Positions 52,286-61,143 of a stretch of DNA of 64,000 bases are shown one piece after another (the stretch's first letter is position 1; every line of letters begins with the position of its first letter). Source of the stretch: Ignavibacteriota bacterium (GTDB lineage: Bacteria > Bacteroidota > Ignavibacteria > Ignavibacteriales > Melioribacteraceae). The notes under the pieces are model-generated. The model was not told where the DNA came from and did no database searches. It saw only the letters and a list, made by a program, of their open reading frames with translations. Location: the NCBI GenBank assembly GCA_013112585.1, contig JABFGH010000025.1, positions 1 to 64,000 on the forward strand. Reading direction: 5' to 3'. A program made the translations under genes and the position numbers.

Positions 52286-54913
52286 TCAGTATGCCACAAC
52301 ATTTCCACCCGCTTTATTAACTTTAATATCACTAAGCTCCGGTGCTTTTAATCTAATCTCAAACCTAAATCCGCGAAGCGAACCGGTTGGATACCATTGC
52401 AAGTTCATTTCCCAGCATTCCAAATCACGGTAAATAGTTATATGCGGAGTAAGAAGTTTTTTTTCTTTTAGGTCATAATTAGCATTGAAAGTCAGCTTCC
52501 AATTCTTGGTCAAATTTATTCCGAGGTTACCGCCAATGTTGCTTCTGATATTTGCCATTGAGGGATTTCTTTTATCTAAATTAAAATTGTAGTTCAAACT
52601 TAAATTCCATGGTACAGTAAAATCAGCAGGGGGTTCATCATAGATTCCTATGTAATCGTTTCTCTGCATTTGTTCAAACTCGCCGAGCGTTTCGTCTTCA
52701 ATTCCGGTACGCTCCTCCCCCGCTATTTTATCACCCGATAGTGTTGTAGATAATGAAAATGACAGATTCGTCAATCGCATCAATCCCCTGCCCTTTGAAG
52801 CTAAAAATGTATTTATTGTTCTACCTTCAATATTATCATAAAATGTGTATGAAGAAGAACCCTGTAAATTTAAGTAGTCACCAATCTGCGTGCGGTAACT
52901 CAGTCGTAAATCTGATAAGCGTAAACTATCGGCAGCAAAATTATAACCGGAGCTTAAGTTTAAATTCAATAATTGAATTTTTTGAGCCTCGGATGTTGTA
53001 TCAGTCGGATTTTTTAATGTTTTCATCTCAAAAATATTGCCGATAGAAAAATTTATACTTTGGCTTTCTCCCGAACTTGCACCCCCAAAAACTTCAGTTC
53101 CATATTTGTCGTACTCAACTACTCTTCCATCAGTTGCTGTGTATTCATCATAATAGCCCCATGATTCTTTTGAAAAATCTGGACGATAATTATAACTGAT
53201 TGAAGGAGTTACCGTATGCCGAATTGCATCAATTCCAAATGAGTTAACGGGGAACATTCCGTAAATTTTTGTATTCGCAGAAACGGATGCATCATAAGTT
53301 CGTACCATATTTATATCGTGAATATCTTCAGTAACAAGACTATCCTTTACAAATACATCCGCCGAATCATAAATGGGCACAACACTTTTCTTCACTCTTT
53401 TGTTGTACCACTTTTCAGTGTATCTAAAACTTGGTGAAATTGAAAAGTAGCTAAGTTTTGGCGAAGCGCTGAAATTCATATTATGCTGAATACCGCCCCG
53501 TACTTTTAAGTTTCCGTCAATTTTATTTCTGTTGTTTTTAAACTGTCCCGAATAATTATAACCTAAATATTCATACCACATTTTATCCTTCGATTTACCT
53601 GTTCCATCAGCAAAGGGATAGGATAAGGGTTTATTAAAATTAAGGCTCGGCAGTACTTCTCTAATATTTCCGTTTTCTAAATTTTGGCTTCTTTGATAAT
53701 TAACCGACATACTGTTGCCTGACCCTTCCCACCTTTTATGCAAAGTAGCTGATGAATTAATATCTTTAGTTAGCCTACTCGTATAATCAAAAGTATTATT
53801 TTGGTTGTAATTGCCTGTTTGAAAACTAAGATTAGCATCTATCTTTGTCGTTGGATTAAATTCTTGATGATGTGCGATTGCAATTTTCCAGTCACGTGAT
53901 CTATCACCACCTGGATCATTTGATTCACCCAATTTGCTAAATTTATAATCAAAAAAAAGATTACCGTTAAATGAATACCTTTTGGTATATCTAAATCGAC
54001 TTCCAACCCTAAAACCACCTCTCGTATAATAATCGCCAGTCAGATTTATATCCATGTAATCGTTAATAGCTAAGAAATATCCAAAGTTCTTAAAGTACCA
54101 ACCTCGTTCTGAGGTTATGCCATATGTAGGTATAATTACTCCTGACCGTCTTCCTGTTTCATTTGGAAAAACAGCAAATGGCAGCGGAATGGGAATTGGT
54201 ACTCCGCCGATGTGCATAAAAATCCAGCGGGCAATTATTTTGTCACCCTGAATTACTTTCATTTTACTTGCACTAAAATGTGTATGGGGCGGGTCTTGCG
54301 AGCAGGTTGTATATATTCCATCTTCAATAAAGTAAACGTCTTTATTAACTTTTCGCACACGTTCACCTTCGTAGCGGGAATTTTCCTCCTTGTTTTTTGC
54401 CATTGAAATATATCCGGCTTGAGTTTTAAAGTTATATTTCAACTCAAATCCTTCATACTCTTCCCCTGCTTCTGAAAGCACGGGAGTTTGAATATAATTT
54501 ATACCTGTGCTGTCAGCCGTATCTATAATTCCATTTGCGTTTAGTGTGTTTGTTTTAAAATCTGCAACTACTTCACCACCGGTTAATTGTGATTGTTTGT
54601 ATTTCAATTCACCTGATCCGTAGATATACATTTTTTTATTTTTAACATCAAAGGTAAGTGAATCGGTTGAACTTGCATAAATCACCGCGTCAATATCACC
54701 CGATTCTTTCTGTTCCGTTGTATCTATTATTTCGGGCTGATCGCTAATCAAGGTGTCTAATTCATTTAAGAAAGGATTACTTCGGGTTGTATCGATTGTA
54801 TAAACCGGGTAATTATCTGAGGGTATTACAGCAGTTGTATCATTAATCTGCGCAAATGCTTGTATTGAAATGAAAAAAACTATTGCTGCAAAAGCTTTCA
54901 ATTCTAAATCCAA
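52286..54913 (-). CDS. lptD: LPS assembly outer-membrane protein LptD
   Basis: An 875-residue protein. The signal is FAAIVFFISIQAFA. Residues 70-230 resemble an OstA-like beta-jellyroll (IYASSTDSLTFDVKNKKMYI, GEVVADFKTNTLNANG), and the remainder is a large C-terminal barrel with motifs such as FPNETGRRSGVIIPTYG and SERGWYFKNFGYF typical of LptD. It inserts lipopolysaccharide into the outer leaflet with LptE. The start is TTG at 54913 (another TTG four codons on); the distance to the ROK gene stop is 5 bases. Confidence 0.87.
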   Translation of the reverse strand: MDLELKAFAAIVFFISIQAFAQINDTTAVIPSDNYPVYTIDTTRSNPFLNELDTLISDQPEIIDTTEQKESGDIDAVIYASSTDSLTFDVKNKKMYIYGSGELKYKQSQLTGGEVVADFKTNTLNANGIIDTADSTGINYIQTPVLSEAGEEYEGFELKYNFKTQAGYISMAKNKEENSRYEGERVRKVNKDVYFIEDGIYTTCSQDPPHTHFSASKMKVIQGDKIIARWIFMHIGGVPIPIPLPFAVFPNETGRRSGVIIPTYGITSERGWYFKNFGYFLAINDYMDINLTGDYYTRGGFRVGSRFRYTKRYSFNGNLFFDYKFSKLGESNDPGGDRSRDWKIAIAHHQEFNPTTKIDANLSFQTGNYNQNNTFDYTSRLTKDINSSATLHKRWEGSGNSMSVNYQRSQNLENGNIREVLPSLNFNKPLSYPFADGTGKSKDKMWYEYLGYNYSGQFKNNRNKIDGNLKVRGGIQHNMNFSASPKLSYFSISPSFRYTEKWYNKRVKKSVVPIYDSADVFVKDSLVTEDIHDINMVRTYDASVSANTKIYGMFPVNSFGIDAIRHTVTPSISYNYRPDFSKESWGYYDEYTATDGRVVEYDKYGTEVFGGASSGESQSINFSIGNIFEMKTLKNPTDTTSEAQKIQLLNLNLSSGYNFAADSLRLSDLRLSYRTQIGDYLNLQGSSSYTFYDNIEGRTINTFLASKGRGLMRLTNLSFSLSTTLSGDKIAGEERTGIEDETLGEFEQMQRNDYIGIYDEPPADFTVPWNLSLNYNFNLDKRNPSMANIRSNIGGNLGINLTKNWKLTFNANYDLKEKKLLTPHITIYRDLECWEMNLQWYPTGSLRGFRFEIRLKAPELSDIKVNKAGGNVVAY

Positions 54914-54918
54914 TAAAT

Positions 54919-55878
54919 TTAATTGCTGTAAAAAACTAATGCCGATGCACCTTTAATTCCCGCTTCATTTTTTAGTTTAGCAGGTTTAACGTCAATACGA
55001 TCTTTAAGAGGAATTAACACCCTCTCCTTAATTCCTCTTTCAATAGAATCAAAAAGGAGTTCACCGAAACCGGCAACTCCGCCGCCTATGATCACGTTTG
55101 TTATATCGAGCAGATTAATTATTGATGTAAGAGCAAATCCAATATTTTTTCCTAATTCAATAATTATGCTTTTTGAGTATGCATCGTTTTCAAGCGCGGC
55201 TTGATGAATTAATTTAGGTGTGAGAGTTTTATTATCAACATTTACAAAATGATATAAAAGTGAATCGATATGATTATTTAAATCTCTGCTTACATTTTGA
55301 ATTAAATAATTATTGCCTGCATAAGCTTCGATGCAGCCGTAAGAACCGCAATTACATTTCGGTCCATTATGGTCAATAGAAACATGACCAATTTCGCCTG
55401 CTGCACCGCTTTCACCACGGTATATTTTTTTATTTATAATTATACTGCCTCCAACACCTGTACCAAGAGTAACCATTAAAAAGTTATCCAGGTTTTTTCC
55501 GCTGCCGTATGCTAACTCACCAATGGCAGCAGCATTTGCATCATTTTCAACAAAAACATTTAGGTTAAATTCTTTGGTTAAAATAGTGCCTAAAGGTACT
55601 TTGCTCCAGCCGGGAAAATTAGGCGGATTTTCAACAGTGCCTTTTTTTAGTTTTACAATTCCGGGCGAACCGATACCGATGCCTGCAATTTTTTTATTAT
55701 TTTTTTTCAATAACCTGTGTATTGCTTTTTTAATTTGATTTACTACAGCTTCCGGACCTTGCCCGGCATTTGTTGGTAATGATAATTTTTCAATTATTTT
55801 CCCCTTCTTATCAGCAATACCAGCCTTTATTGAAGTTCCACCAAGATCAATTCCAACAGCATAATTTGTTTCAGGCAT
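54919..55878 (-). CDS. ROK-family sugar kinase
   Basis: A 319-residue ROK kinase, probably a glucokinase or N-acetylsugar kinase. AVGIDLGGTSIKAGIADKKG is the phosphate-binding start, VENDANAAAIGELAYG carries the catalytic Asp, and GHVSIDHNGPKCNCGSYGC is the zinc-binding motif with three Cys and His. The substrate is not settled by sequence. It is 12 bases after the LEA-like lipoprotein gene and 5 before lptD. Confidence 0.9.
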   Translation of the reverse strand: MPETNYAVGIDLGGTSIKAGIADKKGKIIEKLSLPTNAGQGPEAVVNQIKKAIHRLLKKNNKKIAGIGIGSPGIVKLKKGTVENPPNFPGWSKVPLGTILTKEFNLNVFVENDANAAAIGELAYGSGKNLDNFLMVTLGTGVGGSIIINKKIYRGESGAAGEIGHVSIDHNGPKCNCGSYGCIEAYAGNNYLIQNVSRDLNNHIDSLLYHFVNVDNKTLTPKLIHQAALENDAYSKSIIIELGKNIGFALTSIINLLDITNVIIGGGVAGFGELLFDSIERGIKERVLIPLKDRIDVKPAKLKNEAGIKGASALVFYSN

Positions 55879-55890
55879 TTCTATTCCGTT

Positions 55891-56490
55891 TTAATTAAAT
55901 GTATGATTTACTATGGTTAACGGTTCCGGATATGTCATATCCCCAATCGGTGTTCCAAGTGTTGGGCTGGCAACGAGTTTAATATTTGAAGATGCTGATT
56001 CATTACCGGATAATTTTAGTGCAAGATTCAGCAGCGAATCAAAATTTTTATTTGAGAAAAACTTCATCAAGTCCAGCCTAATTTCTAAAGGAATTATTTC
56101 AGTTTTAATTCCGCCGGGTATTACAACGGGACTTCCGATGGTGCCGGAAATTGTTTCATTATCATCAATGTAAAGTGTCCAGGGAAATTCCTTAAGAGTA
56201 ATATCAACCCCGCCGCTGTTTTTAGCTTCGTTTGGATTTTTAACTTCAACATTCAGCTTAAATGAAACAGGCAGATTTCCGGAAGCGAACTCACTGGAAA
56301 GTTTTAGTATCTGCAATGCTGTAAAATCCTTTAACTGAGATTTTTCTGAAACCGGAACTCCCGCAATTTTATAATCATTAACCGAATCGAGTTTAAATTT
56401 TAGTTTTGAAAAATTTGCAATAGTATTATAAATACTACACGAACTGAGCATGAGTAATGTTACAATTGAAATTAAAATTATCTTTTTCAT
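55891..56490 (-). CDS. LEA14-like lipoprotein
   Basis: A 199-residue lipoprotein (signal ending LMLSSC). The middle contains FKLNVEVKNPNEAKNSGGVDI, which fits the start of a LEA type 2 (WHy) beta domain, then WTLYIDDNETISG. Such domains are found in small outer-membrane lipoproteins of Bacteroidota, and their role is unknown. It overlaps the Gfo/Idh gene by 4 bases. Its position beside lptD makes an envelope role plausible. Confidence 0.6.
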   Translation of the reverse strand: MKKIILISIVTLLMLSSCSIYNTIANFSKLKFKLDSVNDYKIAGVPVSEKSQLKDFTALQILKLSSEFASGNLPVSFKLNVEVKNPNEAKNSGGVDITLKEFPWTLYIDDNETISGTIGSPVVIPGGIKTEIIPLEIRLDLMKFFSNKNFDSLLNLALKLSGNESASSNIKLVASPTLGTPIGDMTYPEPLTIVNHTFN

Positions 56491-57476
56491 GTAATGTTAG
56501 TCTCTTTAATTTTTTGAATAATAATTTGTGCAACTCTCAATGCCCGCAAGCCGTCTTCACCTGTAACAATCGGTTCAATATCTTTTTCAACGCAATCAAC
56601 AAAAAGCTGTATCTCATGCTGAAGTGCGTTCAATTCAATGTTTTCCGGTTTTTCAAAAACTATTGTTTTCTTTTTATCGGAGACACCAATTTCACCGTAT
56701 GAAATTGCGTAATCGGGCAACTCAACACCCGGCTCTTCTAATCTAAATACTTCAGAAACACCTGTTCCAAAATCCAATGAAATATAGGCATCACGCTGAA
56801 ACATTCTCATCTTACGCATTTTTTTCAGCGATATTCTGCTTGCTGTTACATTTGCAACAGCACCGTTTTCAAATTCGAGTCGCGCGTTGGCAATATCTAA
56901 ATTATCAGAGACCACAGCCACACCGCTTGCGCTGATATTTTTAACTTTACTTTTTATCAAACTCAAAATTATATCAATATCATGGATCATCAGATCGAGC
57001 ACAACGGCAACATCAGTTCCGCGCGGATTGAATTGTGCAAGCCTGTCTGTTTGAACAAACATCGGATCAAGATTATATTTTTCGAGCGATACAAGTGCAG
57101 GATTAAATCTTTCAATATGCCCGACTTGTATTTTTAGATTTTTAGATTTTGCTAGATCGATTAATTCCTGCGCTTCATCCAAAGTAGTGGTAATCGGTTT
57201 CTCTATCATCACATGATTACCTTTTTCGAGGGCAAGTTTTGCAATTTCGTAATGCGCGCTTGTAGTTGCAACAATTGAAACTGCCTCTGTTTCAGAAAGT
57301 AATTTTTCCAGGTCATCATACACTTTGGTTTTATGTGTTTCAGCTACTTTATTTGCCGTTTCAATATTTTTATCATAAATACCAACTAACTCGCAATTTT
57401 CAATGCTGCTGAAAAATTTTGTATGGAGATTTCCCAGGTGTCCTGTTCCTACCACACCAACTATTACTTTACTCAT
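56487..57476 (-). CDS. Gfo/Idh/MocA-family oxidoreductase
   Basis: A 329-residue NAD(P)-dependent sugar dehydrogenase. VGVVGTGHLGNLHTKFFSS is the Rossmann motif, and HVMIEKPITTTLDEAQELI carries the conserved EKP. The HIERFNPA segment and VVLDLMIHDIDIILSL (with Asp and His) are typical of the subgroup that oxidises UDP-sugars in LPS precursor pathways, which would suit the lptD neighbourhood; this is an inference. It overlaps both neighbours by 4 bases. Confidence 0.88.
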   Translation of the reverse strand: MSKVIVGVVGTGHLGNLHTKFFSSIENCELVGIYDKNIETANKVAETHKTKVYDDLEKLLSETEAVSIVATTSAHYEIAKLALEKGNHVMIEKPITTTLDEAQELIDLAKSKNLKIQVGHIERFNPALVSLEKYNLDPMFVQTDRLAQFNPRGTDVAVVLDLMIHDIDIILSLIKSKVKNISASGVAVVSDNLDIANARLEFENGAVANVTASRISLKKMRKMRMFQRDAYISLDFGTGVSEVFRLEEPGVELPDYAISYGEIGVSDKKKTIVFEKPENIELNALQHEIQLFVDCVEKDIEPIVTGEDGLRALRVAQIIIQKIKETNIT

Positions 57477-58747
57477 TTTATTCCGCTTCTAATTTTTGAA
57501 TAACCAATTATTTCATCGTACTCTCCGTAATCGGAGTTTTTATAATAAACAAAAATTCTGTACTCGCTTACAGTTGTCCATTTATTTCCTTCAAGTTCTA
57601 TCCAGTCTATATCAGTAAAATTCTCTCCGTCAAAATAAGCAGTTACATATTGATAATCATAGACTCCCCGTTTTAACTCAATTGTATTAGTATAGAGTCC
57701 CCCTTTGCCATTCATTTTATATCCTTCAAATAGATCCCAACCGGTAAATGAGCCGACAACAAATACATCTTTTTTAAAATAATCGGGCAATCTTAATCTA
57801 AATTTAACATCAATATATTCTGCATAATCATCGCGATAATCCTTCAATATCGAACCGCCGAAATTATCTCTTTCCTTATTCGGGAAAGTGAATCTCGAAG
57901 TTTCAATTCCTTCAAACTGAGCATTTGCGGCGGGTGCCGGGTACTTATTTATACTTCTGATATCAAGTAGTCGATAATTTTTACCCGGCTTAATATCTTT
58001 TGCAACAAAGGTAAAATCCCTATCTCCGTCCCATTCAAAATATCTATCACTGTCATATCTATCTCGGTTAATAATAATGGGATCGTAAATTTCGTGATTT
58101 TTAATAACTTCAACATTTAATAATCGACCCGGATAAAGTGAATCAGGTAAATTAAAGTCAACCCGTAAATTCAAAACTCTCCCTAATTCCACCTCTCTCG
58201 AAATACCATTTTCCATTCTGCTCCGCTGAAACCCGGTTTTAATCGGCATTACAGAATTAACAACAATAAAACGCCCCTCTTCATAAATTTCATTTTCATT
58301 ATTAGAGGCAGTGATGTAATAAATCCATTTGCCCGAAAAAGGGAATGTAACATTATCATTAGGAAATTTGCCCTTGTAGTGATAAGATGCCCCTTCAATA
58401 CTTAAAGGCAATCTTTCAAAATACAAGCTATACTCAGTATTTTTTAATGGGTTGTCGAGAAAAATATTATCGTAAGGCTGCCAGTTTTTATCGCAGAACT
58501 TAAAATGAATATTTAAGCTGGGTTGATAATCTGCTTCTATGTCAAATTCAATTGTAAATGAATTTGCCGCTTGACCGCTGTTAGAAATTAATGGGAACTT
58601 AGCCTGGGTACTTTGTGAGCTGCCTATATTTGCATAAGTTTGAAGACTTTTAATTGAAAAATCCTGCCCAACAATTAAAGTTGAAATAAACAAAAACCAC
58701 ATAGAAATTATTTTTACCATTTTACTACAGCCTGTATTTTTTTTCAT
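57473..58747 (-). CDS. type IX secretion system plug protein (DUF5103)
   Basis: A 424-residue exported protein of the DUF5103 family. MWFLFISTLIVGQDFSIKSL is the signal region, followed by IHFKFCDKNWQPYDNIFL, EYSLYFERLPLS and HYKGKFPNDNVTFPFSGKW, and later ISREVELGRVLNLRVDF and the ending YSKIRSGIK. In Flavobacterium johnsoniae a DUF5103 protein was found to plug the periplasmic face of SprA. Here it is about 15 kb from sprA, at the head of a nine-gene operon with lptD. The ATG at 58747 is the first start; the next in frame is at 58720. Confidence 0.87.
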   Translation of the reverse strand: MKKNTGCSKMVKIISMWFLFISTLIVGQDFSIKSLQTYANIGSSQSTQAKFPLISNSGQAANSFTIEFDIEADYQPSLNIHFKFCDKNWQPYDNIFLDNPLKNTEYSLYFERLPLSIEGASYHYKGKFPNDNVTFPFSGKWIYYITASNNENEIYEEGRFIVVNSVMPIKTGFQRSRMENGISREVELGRVLNLRVDFNLPDSLYPGRLLNVEVIKNHEIYDPIIINRDRYDSDRYFEWDGDRDFTFVAKDIKPGKNYRLLDIRSINKYPAPAANAQFEGIETSRFTFPNKERDNFGGSILKDYRDDYAEYIDVKFRLRLPDYFKKDVFVVGSFTGWDLFEGYKMNGKGGLYTNTIELKRGVYDYQYVTAYFDGENFTDIDWIELEGNKWTTVSEYRIFVYYKNSDYGEYDEIIGYSKIRSGIK

Positions 58748-58912
58748 TATTAATATTTCGGTATAAACTTGCTATAATTCCCCTGTGGAATATTCATTTA
58801 TAAACTGCACAAAAATATCGACTTTTAGGTTAATAATAAAGTGTTGAAATTGGGTAGATGGATAAATATTGTTTCGGAGTGATTGCTTATTCTCCACAGC
58901 ATAAAATAAATT

Positions 58913-59001
58913 GTCATTACGAGTCCGTTAGCTGACGCACGAAGTAATCTCAAACCAAAGATTGCTTCATTCAGATAAACGACATCGGAATTCGCAATGA
59001 C
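58913..59001. repeat. hairpin repeat, copy 1
   Basis: Begins GTCATTACGAGTCCG and ends CGGAATTCGCAATGAC, ends that are inverse complements with one or two mismatches. Between them are GAAGTAATCTC and GAGATTGCTTC-like arms. It can fold into a long stem of the kind seen in widely dispersed intergenic repeats. 89 bases. Confidence 0.85.
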
Positions 59002-59047
59002 AGAATAATGATAGAAAAAATATATTTTTAATGCCCCAAAATACCCT

Positions 59048-59135
59048 GTCATTACGAGTCGTGCTTTTTACGACGAAGTAATCTCAATGCGGAGATTGCT
59101 TCACTCCGATAAACGACATCGGAATTCGCAATGAC
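59048..59135. repeat. hairpin repeat, copy 2
   Basis: Same ends (GTCATTACGAGTC, CGGAATTCGCAATGAC) and same arms as copy 1. The left part differs (GTGCTTTTTACGACGAAG) and the loop is ATGCGG instead of AACCAA. 88 bases. Confidence 0.85.
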
Positions 59136-59146
59136 AAGTATAAATT

Positions 59147-59235
59147 GTCATTACGAGTCCGTCGGCTGACGGACGAAGTAATCTCAAACCAAAGATTGCT
59201 TCATCCCGATAAACAACATCGGAATTCGCAATGAC
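59147..59235. repeat. hairpin repeat, copy 3
   Basis: Nearly identical to copy 1, with CCGTCGGCTGACGGACGAAG in its left part and the same AACCAA loop. The distances between copies are 46 and 11 bases, so this is not a CRISPR. 89 bases. Confidence 0.85.
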
Positions 59236-59307
59236 ATTTTTTTCGCAAGTAAAGGTTTCGTACTACCTCTTAAGTTGGTATTAATACTTGGCGGAACAGA
59301 AATAAAA

Positions 59308-59330
59308 AACCCCGCAAAAAATGCAGGGTT
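59308..59330 (-). terminator. intrinsic terminator after the DUF4097 gene
   Basis: AACCCCGC (59308-59315) pairs with GCAGGGTT (59323-59330), with one mismatch. Read on the - strand a run of T follows, 24 bases past the stop at 59354. Confidence 0.8.
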
Positions 59331-59353
59331 TAATTCAATTATCTTTTATTCAG

Positions 59354-60259
59354 CTATAATGATCTAACCGTAATATCCCCGCCCGAGGTTCTGCAGTCCA
59401 ATTCATTTCCGCCGCCGTTAAATGTTCCTTCATATTTTCCGCTTTTAATTTTAGATGAGCTTTGAGCGGGATAATTAACTTCCACATCACCTCCGCTGGT
59501 TGATAAATAAACATCAGCACTAAAATTTTCGGGCAATTTTACGAGAATACTTCCGCCGCTGCTTCTTAGTTTAATACCTTCATTAGCTCCGTTGTAGTAA
59601 ACCATTACATCACCGCCCGAGGTGCCTGCATAAATTTTACCGTTTGATGCTTTTACTTTTATATCCCCGCCGGAAGTATTGGCATCTAAATTTCCTTCTG
59701 CATCAATCACTTCAATATCGCCGCCGGAAGTTTTTAATTCGGCATAACCAAAATGATTTTTAAGAACTACATCACCCCCGGAAGTTTTTGCTAATAAATT
59801 TCCAATATTATCATTTAGCGAAATGTCTCCGCCTGAAGTCTTGGCTGCAATTTCGCCTTCAACATTTATAATTTTTACATCCCCCCCGCTTGTGCGTGAT
59901 TCAATATTAAATTCAGCCGGTACTTTTATTTCGCATCTTAATTTTATACTGCTGAACCAACTAAACCACGAGCTGCCCTTTTTCTTAGCCTTAACAAAAA
60001 TACCTTTGTCTGTTTTCTCAAGAGTAAATTCCATTTTATCTACAGCTTTTGAGTTCCCGAATATTTTTACGCTTACACTATTTTCGTTCCATGAATCAAT
60101 TATTATATCCCCGGTTGATATTTCCAGCTCGAGCAATTCACCTTCACTCACATCAAATTTTTTATCATGCAATAAATCCAAACTAACAGCGAATAGTTGT
60201 GTGGATAGAAAACTTATTAAAACTATTGTGAGGACGAATTTGAAACTTTGTTTATTCAT
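59354..60259 (-). CDS. DUF4097-type SGGD-repeat exported protein
   Basis: A 301-residue protein with a signal peptide (MNKQSFKFVLTIVLISFLST). From about residue 120 the motif TSGGDI or TSGGDV recurs at spacings of about 17 to 20 residues (nine or so copies including RSSGGS), the pattern of a beta-helix or solenoid of the DUF4097 type. An aromatic cluster SSWFSWFSS lies before the repeats. It resembles in design the LSGAS lipoprotein at 271-1002. Function unknown. Confidence 0.8.
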   Translation of the reverse strand: MNKQSFKFVLTIVLISFLSTQLFAVSLDLLHDKKFDVSEGELLELEISTGDIIIDSWNENSVSVKIFGNSKAVDKMEFTLEKTDKGIFVKAKKKGSSWFSWFSSIKLRCEIKVPAEFNIESRTSGGDVKIINVEGEIAAKTSGGDISLNDNIGNLLAKTSGGDVVLKNHFGYAELKTSGGDIEVIDAEGNLDANTSGGDIKVKASNGKIYAGTSGGDVMVYYNGANEGIKLRSSGGSILVKLPENFSADVYLSTSGGDVEVNYPAQSSSKIKSGKYEGTFNGGGNELDCRTSGGDITVRSL

Positions 60260-60414
60260 AGATGAACTCCATTTTATTATTTCTTCACTTTAGACTGCTT
60301 TTTTACAACAATGTTACACTCTTTTTTTATTTAGACTCAAAATAAAAATAATTGTTGTATCAAATTTTCTATTCCTCCTAAAAACATTATATTTTGAAAA
60401 ATAAATTAAGAGTT

Positions 60415-60783
60415 ATGGTAAAATTTTTATTAGTCTTTTTAGGTGCCGGTTTCGGCGGCGGATTCCGATACTTGGTTTCTACATTTTCCTTCAAATTTCT
60501 CCCGGTCTATTTTCCTTACGGTACTTTGATCGTAAATGTTTTGGGCAGTTTGATCTTAGGAATTTTAATTTTTGGATTTGATGAAAAAGAACTGCTGAAC
60601 TCGAACTTAAAATTATTACTGGCGGTCGGCTTTTGCGGCGGATTTACTACCTTCTCCACTTTTTCTCTTGAGACAATAAATTTATTAAGAGATACTGAAT
60701 TCATGCTTGCTTCATTAAACATTTTATTAAATGTGGTTTTAACCATACTTGGTATTTACATCGGCTATTTAGTAACGAGGTGA
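60415..60783 (+). CDS. crcB: fluoride exporter CrcB/Fluc
   Basis: About 122 residues with four membrane segments and the Fluc signatures GAGFGGGFRYLVS, FPYGTLIVNVLGSLILGIL (pore Asn) and GFCGGFTTFSTFSLE (phenylalanine box and sodium site). It exports fluoride. The ATG at 60415 is preferred; a TTG seven codons earlier is in frame. The 130 bases upstream show no fluoride riboswitch. The DUF190 gene starts 3 bases after its stop. Confidence 0.92.
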   Translation: MVKFLLVFLGAGFGGGFRYLVSTFSFKFLPVYFPYGTLIVNVLGSLILGILIFGFDEKELLNSNLKLLLAVGFCGGFTTFSTFSLETINLLRDTEFMLASLNILLNVVLTILGIYIGYLVTR

Positions 60784-60786
60784 TAG

Positions 60787-61140
60787 ATGAAAATTGAAGG
60801 CGAAGCAAAATTATTAAGAATATTTGTCGGCGAAAATGATAAACACGGCACTGTTCCCGTTTATGAAAAAATAGTTGTTGAAGCAAGAAAAGCTGAACTT
60901 GCCGGCGCAACTGTTTATCGCGGCATTATGGGCTACGGCGGAAACAGCAGAATTCATTCAGCAAAGTTTTTAGCTATCTCAGAAGATCTGCCTCTTGTTA
61001 TTGAAATTGTTGATGAAGAAAATAAAATAGAAAAATTTATTCCAATGGTTGAAAAAATTTTTGAGGATGCAAATTCCGGCGGATTAATCACCATAGAAAA
61101 AGCTCAGATCATCAAATACACTCCCGCAAAGAAAAAGTAA
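60787..61140 (+). CDS. DUF190 protein
   Basis: A 117-residue PII-like protein of the DUF190 family (KLLRIFVGENDKHGTVPVYE, GATVYRGIMGYGGNSRIHSA, DLPLVIEIVDEE). It is often found beside crcB, as here, and may regulate the fluoride channel; this is not established. The Shine-Dalgarno GAGGTGA sits within the end of crcB. It lies 3 bases from each neighbour. Confidence 0.9.
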   Translation: MKIEGEAKLLRIFVGENDKHGTVPVYEKIVVEARKAELAGATVYRGIMGYGGNSRIHSAKFLAISEDLPLVIEIVDEENKIEKFIPMVEKIFEDANSGGLITIEKAQIIKYTPAKKK

Positions 61141-61143
61141 ATT

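Larger units (their letters stand above)
58748..59353. other. repeat-rich intergenic region
   Basis: About 600 bases holding three copies of a roughly 90-base hairpin repeat (58913-59235) and the terminator of the DUF4097 gene. No coding feature is supportable in it. Confidence 0.7.

Noticed and set aside
58913-59235. Three repeats as a CRISPR array
   Set aside because: Units are about 89 bases and self-complementary, spacers are 46 and 11 bases, and no cas genes are near.
60260-60414. Fluoride riboswitch before crcB
   Set aside because: The conserved GGNGATGG start and pseudoknot bases are not found in this AT-rich stretch.
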